From Mesorhizobium sp. B2-8-5 (GTDB lineage: Bacteria > Pseudomonadota > Alphaproteobacteria > Rhizobiales > Rhizobiaceae): 64,000 nucleotides of DNA. The stretch lies in NCBI RefSeq assembly GCF_006440675.2, contig NZ_CP083951.1:1893501-1957500 (forward strand), given 5' to 3'. The position numbers and the translations under genes are program-made. This document shows positions 26,659 to 33,012 of this stretch, piece by piece (position 1 is the stretch's first letter; every line of letters begins with the position of its first letter). Under the pieces are notes generated by a model, which made no database searches, was not told the origin of the DNA, and was given only the letters and a program-made list of their open reading frames with translations.

Positions 26659-26754
26659 GTGTCAACCAAGGGAGAGCTGGCGACCACTGGACATAACGCG
26701 CCTTGCGGATTGAGGATGGTTGGGTGGACAGGCGGCATTGCATGCCCATCTATT

Positions 26755-26771
26755 GTGGAAGCATTTCCCAC
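26755..26771. promoter_or_regulatory. 17-bp palindromic motif, site 2 (weaker)
   Basis: GTGGAAGCATTTCCCAC shares the GTGG..A.ATT..C.CAC pattern with sites 1 and 3. It lies 62 bases upstream of the DUF6502 gene, in the shared divergent region with the MucR-like gene. Confidence 0.4.
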
Positions 26772-26832
26772 GGGCTATTTTCGGCAGGAATTTTCGGGGC
26801 ATAGGTGGTTGATTGACGGGTGAAGGACGGCG

Positions 26833-27693
26833 ATGAGCAAATCGGCGGAACAATATCTGGATGCCGCGGGCGTCCAGAGCGCGTTGAACCGGGTGCTTCG
26901 CCCGTTGGTGCGATTGGCGATCAAATGCGGGGTGACGTTTCCCACCTTCGTCGACCTGCTGCGGCAGATCTACGTCAACGTGGCGGAGCATGAATTCACG
27001 CTGCCCGATAAGCAGCAGACGGACAGCAGGGTAAGCCTGTTGACGGGTGTCCATCGCAAGGAGGTCAGCCGTCTGCGAGGCGCCGGCGCCCCTGTCAGGG
27101 TGATACCCGAATCCGTTTCGAGGACGAGCGCGATTGTCGCGCGCTGGCTTGCGGATCCGTTGTTCACCGATGCCAAGGGCGCGCCATTGCCCTTGCCGCG
27201 AATGGCCGAGGCCGGAGAGGCGTCGTTCGCGGGCCTTGTGGAGTCGGTGACGCGGGATTTGCGGCCGAGAGCGGTTCTGGACGACTGGCTCGATCGAAAG
27301 CTGGTGGAGATCGACGAGGAGGACCGCATCGTCCTGATGGAGGCGGCTATGGCGCCGCGCGACGACGGCGAGGTCAGACTCTATTACTTTGCCCGCAACC
27401 TTCAGGATCATGCCGCCGCCGCCGTCGCGAACATTCTGGCGGACAAACCGCCTTTCATCGAGCGGGCCGTCCACTATGACGGGCTCTCGGAAGACCTTGC
27501 CAGGTCGCTCGAAGCCTACAGCCGCAAGGTCGCGATGGAGACACTTATCCAGCTCAACAAGCATGCGAACCAGGCGGTGAAAAGCGATCCCGGCGGGACA
27601 AGCCGTTGGAATTGCGGCGTCTACATCCTCACCTCCGACGGGGCATCGTTTGCCGGCGAAGAATCCTCCAAGCCTGCCGGCGGAGACGCTTGA
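26833..27693 (+). CDS. DUF6502-family protein
   Basis: The 286-residue cytoplasmic protein begins with a helical region (VLRPLVRLAIKCGVTFPTFV) followed by a winged-helix-like segment, SLLTGVHRKEVSRLRGAG. The C-terminal half has an acidic LMEAAMAPRDDGEVRLYYFA and a helix-rich end. This layout, with an adjacent DUF5666 protein, matches the DUF6502 family. Its function is unknown; the HTH-like part suggests DNA binding. GAAGGACGGCG precedes the ATG. Its stop codon overlaps the ATG of the next gene (TGATG), so the two are probably translationally coupled. Confidence 0.75.
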   Translation: MSKSAEQYLDAAGVQSALNRVLRPLVRLAIKCGVTFPTFVDLLRQIYVNVAEHEFTLPDKQQTDSRVSLLTGVHRKEVSRLRGAGAPVRVIPESVSRTSAIVARWLADPLFTDAKGAPLPLPRMAEAGEASFAGLVESVTRDLRPRAVLDDWLDRKLVEIDEEDRIVLMEAAMAPRDDGEVRLYYFARNLQDHAAAAVANILADKPPFIERAVHYDGLSEDLARSLEAYSRKVAMETLIQLNKHANQAVKSDPGGTSRWNCGVYILTSDGASFAGEESSKPAGGDA

Positions 27694-28805
27694 TGCATTG
27701 GAGGTTGACGAGGCGGAGTTTTCTGATGCTCGGCGCCGCCTTTCCGGCGGCGTTGCCCAGTTCAATCGCAAGGGCGACGGATACGTCGAGCGACCGGGGT
27801 ATCGGCGGCACCGGGTGGACGGCGGGAACGGAGAGCGATCACGGCATCGGCGGCACCGGTATAGTGGGAACCATACAGCGCTTCGGCAGCATCTTCGTCA
27901 ACGATGTGCGCGTCGCCTACGGTCCGGACGTGCCCGTCTGGATAGACGGCGTCGCAGCCACCACAGGCAGCCTCAAGGTGGGACATGTTGTCCGCGTGGC
28001 CGTGACACGGGATGCGGATCGCATCGTCACGCGTGAAATCCACGTCACCAGCGAGGTCGTCGGGCCTGTCGAACGCGCAAGTCGCGGTTCTATTCTGGTC
28101 CTGGGACAGAGCGTGGACACCAGCCGCGTTGCAGGAATGCCGACGGTCAAGAAGGGGGATATCGTGGCCGTTCACGGCATCCGGCGGCCGGGCGGGAAGA
28201 TCGTTGCAAGCTTGATAGAGACCAGACCGTCCGGGACGCCTTACCTTGTGCGCGGCCTGGCGGTCGTGAGGTCGGGCTCACTGCTGGTGGGACGACTGAG
28301 CCTCGGCCCAAGGTCGCTGCAGCTTGCGAACCGCCGCGTCGAGCTGTTCCTGGCCAAGGCCAGCGGCGGCTATAGGGTGTTGCGCATCGAGGCGGAGGTT
28401 CCGGTTCCACGGGCCGATGCCGCGAACGTGCTGTATGAGACCTTCCTGCGGCGCCAGGGGCCTCGGCTGGTATCGGGTCTGGGGGTCTCGATCGACGACC
28501 AAGGCGACGATTCGAAATCGACAGCTGTCGTCCACGCGTTCGTTGCCGTCGGGTTCGACCGGGCGGGCAACATCGTATCGGCCTCGCGCCAGGCGAATTC
28601 CGGCATGCGGCCGCAAGGCCCGTCCGGCATGCCCGGTCAGCCGCCTGGTTCAGGTCCACCAAAAGGTCCAGGCAGTCCAGAGGCTCCCGGTGGCGCATCC
28701 AATGGCGAGCCGGTTGGGCCTGGAGGGCCCGGAGGGCCGGGTGGGCCGAGCGGCCCCGGTGGACCGGGCGCTCCGAGCGGCCCCGGTGGACCGGGCGCTC
28801 CCTGA
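27693..28805 (+). CDS. DUF5666-family exported protein with collagen-like Gly-Pro tail
   Basis: Started at the ATG overlapping the upstream stop codon, the protein has 370 residues. It opens with a twin-arginine type signal ([20 protein letters not shown]). Two GIGGTG motifs follow, then repeated small beta-barrel modules ([40 protein letters not shown] and similar) characteristic of DUF5666. From about residue 310 the sequence is almost only Gly, Pro and Ser in G-P-G/G-P-S triplets, resembling a short collagen-like or flexible tail. It is likely periplasmic or cell-surface. Function unknown; partner of the DUF6502 protein. Confidence 0.78.
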   Translation: MHWRLTRRSFLMLGAAFPAALPSSIARATDTSSDRGIGGTGWTAGTESDHGIGGTGIVGTIQRFGSIFVNDVRVAYGPDVPVWIDGVAATTGSLKVGHVVRVAVTRDADRIVTREIHVTSEVVGPVERASRGSILVLGQSVDTSRVAGMPTVKKGDIVAVHGIRRPGGKIVASLIETRPSGTPYLVRGLAVVRSGSLLVGRLSLGPRSLQLANRRVELFLAKASGGYRVLRIEAEVPVPRADAANVLYETFLRRQGPRLVSGLGVSIDDQGDDSKSTAVVHAFVAVGFDRAGNIVSASRQANSGMRPQGPSGMPGQPPGSGPPKGPGSPEAPGGASNGEPVGPGGPGGPGGPSGPGGPGAPSGPGGPGAP

Positions 28806-28907
28806 GGTCCCGCACGAGGAGGCCCTTGCCGCCGGCAAGGCCGGACGCTTCGCGGTGTCGGCTGCCTCGCTGCTCGAAAACACGCTGTCTCGCGAATGGC
28901 GATAGAT

Positions 28908-28945
28908 CCGGCCGGCCTGTCTCTTGCGAGGGACAGGCCGGCCGG
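28908..28945. terminator. Strong hairpin downstream of DUF5666 gene
   Basis: CCGGCCGGCCTGTC (28908-28921) pairs perfectly with GACAGGCCGGCCGG (28932-28945) around a 10-base loop that can pair further. No T-run follows, so it is either a weak or factor-dependent terminator or an mRNA-stabilising stem. Confidence 0.5.
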
Positions 28946-29107
28946 CGCAGTCGCACTGGGCTCTTTTACCGGGTTGGGTGTTTCGAGCCTTTTCGTTACG
29001 GCTGCTCTTCCGCGGATCATGCGGGGGGCAGGTGATCCGTGGAAATTCAGTCCGCGCCTGCGAGAGCAGGTCCGATCGAAGCGGCTTTGATCGACGGCCA
29101 AATATCT

Positions 29108-29124
29108 GTGGGAAAATTACCCAC
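29108..29124. promoter_or_regulatory. 17-bp palindromic motif, site 3
   Basis: GTGGGAAAATTACCCAC has seven of eight arm pairs matching. It is preceded by AAATATCT and followed by ATGTCAA, very like site 1. It lies 156 bases upstream of nasT. Confidence 0.5.
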
Positions 29125-29279
29125 ATGTCAAGCGACTCATTGGCCGGCCGCACCCCTGGCGGGCGATTTCATGTTCGCCCAGGGCGATGCTCAGGTTGCT
29201 TACCCTGGTAAGGCCCGGATCGCGGCCTTCCCGCCGACTACCGCATTGCACAAATCCGGGCTACCTGCACAATAGGCGC

Positions 29280-29882
29280 ATGTCCGCCGGTTCGTTGACC
29301 ATCCTTGTTATCGACGAGAACCGCATCCGCGCCTCGATCATCGAGGCCGGATTGCGGGATGCCGGCCATCGGCATGTGACGGTGATCCATGATGTGGCCG
29401 GCATAGCCCGGCGCATCGCCGAGATCGAGCCGGACGTCATCGTCATCGACCTCGAAAACCCCAACCGCGACATGCTGGAGAACATGTTCCAGCTTTCGCG
29501 CGCGGTGAAGCGGCCGATCGCCATGTTCGTCGACCGCTCGGATCAGGCTTCGATCGAGGCGGCCGTCGACGCCGGCGTGTCCGCCTATGTGGTCGACGGG
29601 CTGAAGAAGGAACGCATCAAGCCGATCCTCGACATGGCGATCAGCCGCTTCAACGCCTTCTCGCGCATGGCGCGCGAACTGGAGGAAGCGCGCAGCGAGC
29701 TCGAGAACCGCAAGGTCATCGACCGGGCCAAGGGGATCTTGATGAAGTCGCGGGGCCTAAGCGAAGAGGCGGCCTACGCGCTGCTGCGCAAGACCGCGAT
29801 GAACCAGAACCGCAAGATCTCCGACATCGCCCAGAGCCTGGTGACGGCTGCGGGATTGCTGGGGCCTCTGGAGGGCGAATGA
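29280..29882 (+). CDS. nasT: NasT: ANTAR-domain nitrate-responsive antiterminator
   Basis: The ATG at 29280 gives 200 residues. The N-terminal receiver-like domain (SLTILVIDENRIRASIIEAG) retains the Asp of VIVIDLENPN. A coiled-coil linker, ARELEEARSELENRKVIDRA, leads to the ANTAR RNA-binding domain, with KGILMKSRGLSEEAAYALLR and KTAMNQNRKISDIAQSLV. NasT binds dual-hexaloop leader RNA and lets RNA polymerase read through a terminator ahead of nitrate assimilation genes. Its gene overlaps nasS by ATGA. NasS is known to hold NasT inactive when nitrate is absent. A matching RNA leader is found at 31314-31409. Confidence 0.93.
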   Translation: MSAGSLTILVIDENRIRASIIEAGLRDAGHRHVTVIHDVAGIARRIAEIEPDVIVIDLENPNRDMLENMFQLSRAVKRPIAMFVDRSDQASIEAAVDAGVSAYVVDGLKKERIKPILDMAISRFNAFSRMARELEEARSELENRKVIDRAKGILMKSRGLSEEAAYALLRKTAMNQNRKISDIAQSLVTAAGLLGPLEGE

Positions 29883-31111
29883 GCATGTCGGTAGCGCATC
29901 AGATCACCGCCGGCTTCATGCCGCTTTTCGACAGCGCCGTCCTGGTCGCAGCCGGCGAGATAGGTTTTGCCGCGCGCGAGGGCATCGAGCTCAAGCTGCA
30001 ACGCGAGACTTCCTGGGCCAACATCCGCGACCGCATCGCCATCGGCCATTTCGATGTCGCGCATATGCTGGGGCCGATGCCGCTCGCCTGCAGCCTTGGC
30101 CTCACGCCGCTTGCCTCCGAAACCATCGTGCCGTTCTCGCTCGGCCTCGGCGGCAATTGCGTCACCGTCTCCAACGCCGTGTGGGAAGGCATGGCGGCGC
30201 ATGGCGCGGCGCTTGACCTCGATCCCGCCCGCGCCGGGGCGGCGCTCGGCGCGCTGATCCGCGAGCGGATGGGCGCCGTTCGCGAGCCGCTGCGCTTCGC
30301 CGTCGTCCACCCGCATTCCGGGCATAATTACGAATTGCGCTACTGGCTTGCCGCCTGCGGCATCGATCCCGACCGTGAGATCGAAATCGTCATCGTGCCG
30401 CCGCCCTTCATGGCCGACGCTTTAGCCGCCGGCCGCATCGACGGCTATTGCGTCGGCGAGCCCTGGAACAGCGCCGCCGCCGCGGCGGGCACCGGCCACA
30501 TCGTCACCGTCAAGGCGCTGCTGTGGCGCAACAGCCCGGAAAAGGTCATCGGTGCCCGCAGAGCTTGGGCTGAGGAAAACCCGGAGGCGCTAGCCGCCCT
30601 GCTCAGGGCGCTGCATCATTCCGCCCGCTGGTGCCAGGATCCGGCGAACCGCGGCGAACTGGCCGCGCTGATGGCAAGGCCAGCCTTCCTCGGGCAGCCG
30701 GAGACGATCCAGATGCCGGCGCTCACCGGACGCCTTCAACTCGGCGGCGGCGCGGAACGGCGCGTCGAGGATTTCTTCCTGCCTTTCGACAAGGCGGCCA
30801 ATTTTCCCTGGAAGAGCCATGCGCTGTGGTTCTACACGCAGATGGTGCGCTGGGGGCAGTTGCCGCACACGCCACAGAACCTGGCCATCGCCCGCGACTG
30901 CTACCGGCCCGACCTCTATCGATCGGCGCTTAAGCCGCTTGGCGTCGCGCTGCCCGGCGCCAATGCCAAGGTCGAGGGCGCATTGAAGGTCGCGACGCCG
31001 GTCGGCTCGGCGGGGGCCAGTCTGATCCTTGGCCCCGATGGATTCTTCGACGGCCAGATCTTCGATCCGGACCGGATCGACGCCTATATTGACGGCCAGA
31101 AGCGAGCTTGA
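29879..31111 (+). CDS. nasS: NasS: NrtA-like nitrate/nitrite sensor
   Basis: This 410-residue protein belongs to the CmpA/NrtA binding-protein family: HQITAGFMPLFDSAVLVAAG, HFDVAHMLGPMPLACSLGL, FAVVHPHSGHNYELRYWLAA and RIDGYCVGEPWNSAA. It has no signal peptide or lipobox, so it is cytoplasmic. That, and its 4-base overlap with nasT, identify it as NasS rather than a transport protein. In characterised systems (Azotobacter, Paracoccus, Bradyrhizobium) NasS binds nitrate or nitrite and then releases NasT. No permease or ATPase of an Nrt transporter is adjacent. Confidence 0.92.
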   Translation: MSMSVAHQITAGFMPLFDSAVLVAAGEIGFAAREGIELKLQRETSWANIRDRIAIGHFDVAHMLGPMPLACSLGLTPLASETIVPFSLGLGGNCVTVSNAVWEGMAAHGAALDLDPARAGAALGALIRERMGAVREPLRFAVVHPHSGHNYELRYWLAACGIDPDREIEIVIVPPPFMADALAAGRIDGYCVGEPWNSAAAAAGTGHIVTVKALLWRNSPEKVIGARRAWAEENPEALAALLRALHHSARWCQDPANRGELAALMARPAFLGQPETIQMPALTGRLQLGGGAERRVEDFFLPFDKAANFPWKSHALWFYTQMVRWGQLPHTPQNLAIARDCYRPDLYRSALKPLGVALPGANAKVEGALKVATPVGSAGASLILGPDGFFDGQIFDPDRIDAYIDGQKRA

Positions 31112-31262
31112 TCATTTGCGCGCCATTCTTGTGCATTGCACAAAATTTATGCGGTGTTGTCGCGCCATTGATCAATGTTTGACCGCGAACATGTTTGGCA
31201 TGGTCGCCGGCTGGCATTCATACAGCTTTGATTTTCCACAGAATTCAGCTTCCGCGTAAAAC

Positions 31263-31278
31263 TGGCACGCTTCGTGCT
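31263..31278 (+). promoter_or_regulatory. Sigma-54 (RpoN) promoter of the nitrate operon
   Basis: TGGCACGCTTCGTGCT has the GG-N10-GC arrangement (GG at 31264-31265, GC at 31276-31277) and differs from the consensus TGGCACG-N4-TTGCW at one conserved base. Transcription would start near 31289, just ahead of the leader hairpins. RpoN control by NtrC is usual for nitrate assimilation operons. Possible activator sites upstream (for example around 31119-31143) are not convincing enough to call. Confidence 0.75.
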
Positions 31279-31313
31279 TTGAAATAGCCGAGCCCCTCGC
31301 GGGCAATGGAACA

Positions 31314-31348
31314 GGCGCCCAATGGCGGGCGCCACAGGCAAAGCTGCC
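31314..31348 (+). promoter_or_regulatory. ANTAR-type dual-hexaloop leader RNA (NasT target)
   Basis: Hairpin P1 has stem GGCGCCC/GGGCGCC (31314-31320 with 31327-31333) around the hexaloop AATGGC. Hairpin P2 (31337-31348) has a short GGC/GCC stem around the hexaloop AAAGCT. Both loops have A at position 1 and G at position 4, the known requirement for ANTAR recognition. P2 uses bases that also form the 5' arm of the following terminator, so the two are mutually exclusive. This is how NasT-bound RNA would prevent termination. Confidence 0.72.
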
Positions 31349-31409
31349 GCTCAGGTCACCACGCGATCCCGGATGCACGGACGCGAGAGGGCCCGGACGG
31401 CAGCTTTTT
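31340..31409 (+). terminator. Conditional terminator in the nitrate operon leader
   Basis: AAAGCTGCCG (31340-31349) pairs with CGGCAGCTTT (31398-31407), and the T-run continues TTTTTCGTTTT. The interior can form an inner stem, CGCG at 31362-31365 with CGCG at 31382-31385 and CCG with CGG around GATGCA. It ends about 60 bases before the first gene of the operon. The P2 hairpin overlaps its 5' arm. Confidence 0.7.
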
Positions 31410-31470
31410 CGTTTTGGCCGACACGCAATCGACGGCGCTGGCCCCAAGCAGCGCCCAACGGGAGACGACG

Positions 31471-31641
31471 ATGACGAGATGGATCGGAACGACATTCCTC
31501 AAGGATTTCACCCGCCGCGATTTCCTGGCGAGCAGCGCGCTGACGGCGGTGCTGTTCATCGCCGCGCTGCTCTTGTTTCCCGCCAGCCACGAAGCCGAAG
31601 GCAAGGGTCCGCAAGTGACCGCGCAAGCCCCGTCGCGCTGA
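31471..31641 (+). CDS. 56-residue membrane peptide heading the nitrate operon
   Basis: The ATG at 31471 is preceded by GGGAGACGACG. The protein opens MTRWIGTTFLKDFTRRDFLA, followed by one hydrophobic helix (LTAVLFIAALLLFPA) and a short hydrophilic tail. The Thr-Arg-Arg-Asp-Phe-Leu sequence before the helix resembles a twin-arginine motif, but no passenger domain follows, so it is probably a membrane-anchored microprotein. It lies 52 bases before the nitrate transporter gene. Function unknown; a link to nitrate transport is inferred from position. Confidence 0.6.
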   Translation: MTRWIGTTFLKDFTRRDFLASSALTAVLFIAALLLFPASHEAEGKGPQVTAQAPSR

Positions 31642-31693
31642 CCATGATCAACACCACACGCGGCGCCTTCCTCGCTGCAAACTGGAGCTAGCC

Positions 31694-32995
31694 ATGACCG
31701 CAAATCTCCCAGCCGCGCCCAGCCAGGACAGTGCTCCCCGGCAGGCGCTTACCATGTCCACCATCGCCTTCACCGTCTGCTTCGCGGTGTGGACGATCTT
31801 TTCCATCATCGGCGTTCGCATCAAGCAGGAGCTTGGGCTCAACGAGACCGAGTTCGGCCTGCTGGTCGGCACGCCGATCCTGACGGGCTCGCTCGTGCGC
31901 ATGGTGCTCGGCGTCTGGACCGACCGCTATGGCGGCCGCCTGGTCTACACAGCGACCATGCTCGCGGCCGCAGTCGCGACCTTCCTGCTCGCTTTCGCGC
32001 ACACCTACGGGCAGATGCTGCTGGCCGCGCTCGGCGTCGGGCTCGCCGGCGGCTCCTTCGCCGTCGGCGTCGCCTATGTCTCGCGCTTCTTTCCAGCCGG
32101 AAAACAAGGCACGGCGCTCGGCATCTTCGGTGTCGGCAATGTCGGCGCCGCGGTCACCAAGTTCCTGGCGCCGTTCGTGCTCTTGTCCTGGGGCTGGCAG
32201 TCGGTGGCGCTGATCTGGGCGGCGGCGCTGGTCGTCATGGCAGTCGTCTTCTGGTTCACGACCGACGACGATCCGGTCATCCGCGAGCGCCGCGCCGGTA
32301 AGGTGGCGCCGGCAAGAAGCTTCTGGCAGGAATTCGCGCCGCTGAAGAACCTGCGGGTCTGGCGCTTGGCCTTCTACTATTTCTTTTCCTTCGGCGCGTT
32401 CGTGGCGCTGTCGCTCTGGCTGCCGCGTTACCTGATCGGCGTCTACGGCTTCGGCATCGCCACCGCCGGCATGATCGGCGCCGCCTATTCGATCCCCGCC
32501 AGCATCTTCCGCGCCTATGGCGGCCTGCTTTCCGACCGCATCGGCGCCCGCACCGTGCTCTACTGGACGTTCAGCGTTTGTGCCGTCGCGACGCTCGTTC
32601 TGTCTCTCCCCTCGGCAGACTATGTCGTGCGCGGCATCAGCGGGCCGATCCCCTTCCACTTCGAGATCGGCCCGCTCGCCTTCATCGCCGTCGCTTCCGT
32701 GCTCGGCTTCTTCATGAGCCTCGGCAAGGCCGCCGTCTACAAGCACATCCCGGCCTATTATCCGCAGAGCGTCGGCGCTGTCGGCGGCGTGGTCGGCATG
32801 ATCGGCGGGCTCGGCGGTTTCATCCTGCCGATCGCCTTCGGCGCGCTGAACGACCTCACCGGCGTCTGGTCGAGCTGCTTCATGCTCCTGTTCCTGATCG
32901 TCAGCTCGTGCCTGCTCTGGATGCACGTCACCATCCGTCGGATGGAGCGCGCGGCCGCCGTCGAGACATCGTCCCTTTCCTACGCCGCCGAATAG
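31694..32995 (+). CDS. Nitrate/nitrite MFS transporter (NarK/NasA family)
   Basis: The 433-residue protein has about 12 transmembrane helices. The MFS nitrate-porter signatures are visible: ETEFGLLVGTPILTGSLVRM and GVWTDRYGGRLVYT near residues 55-80, and GVGLAGGSFAVGVAYVSRFF and AGKQGTALGIFGVGNVGAAV near 115-155. A second nitrate-signature-like segment, GAVGGVVGMIGGLGGFILPI, is near 365. It carries nitrate into the cell or exchanges nitrate with nitrite. It is followed by nirB after 17 bases, and the whole set lies behind the ANTAR leader. Confidence 0.93.
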   Translation: MTANLPAAPSQDSAPRQALTMSTIAFTVCFAVWTIFSIIGVRIKQELGLNETEFGLLVGTPILTGSLVRMVLGVWTDRYGGRLVYTATMLAAAVATFLLAFAHTYGQMLLAALGVGLAGGSFAVGVAYVSRFFPAGKQGTALGIFGVGNVGAAVTKFLAPFVLLSWGWQSVALIWAAALVVMAVVFWFTTDDDPVIRERRAGKVAPARSFWQEFAPLKNLRVWRLAFYYFFSFGAFVALSLWLPRYLIGVYGFGIATAGMIGAAYSIPASIFRAYGGLLSDRIGARTVLYWTFSVCAVATLVLSLPSADYVVRGISGPIPFHFEIGPLAFIAVASVLGFFMSLGKAAVYKHIPAYYPQSVGAVGGVVGMIGGLGGFILPIAFGALNDLTGVWSSCFMLLFLIVSSCLLWMHVTIRRMERAAAVETSSLSYAAE

Positions 32996-33012
32996 ATCGG
33001 AGCAGACCGGAC

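Larger units (their letters stand above)
28806..29279. other. Intergenic region between DUF5666 and nasT genes
   Basis: No gene is supported in this 474-base stretch. It holds a strong 14-bp stem hairpin at 28908-28945, a palindromic motif at 29108-29124 and a smaller dyad at 29156-29186 (CTGGCGGGCGA facing TCGCCC). It should include the nasT promoter. Confidence 0.5.

Noticed and set aside
31129..31143. TTGTGCATTGCACAA as an NtrC site
   Set aside because: It is a perfect dyad, but the arms are in the order GTGC-N3-GCAC, unlike the GCAC-N7-GTGC form of NtrC sites.
32578..33012. Upstream extension of the nirB frame
   Set aside because: It overlaps the transporter gene in another frame; NirB homology begins at the ATG at 33013.
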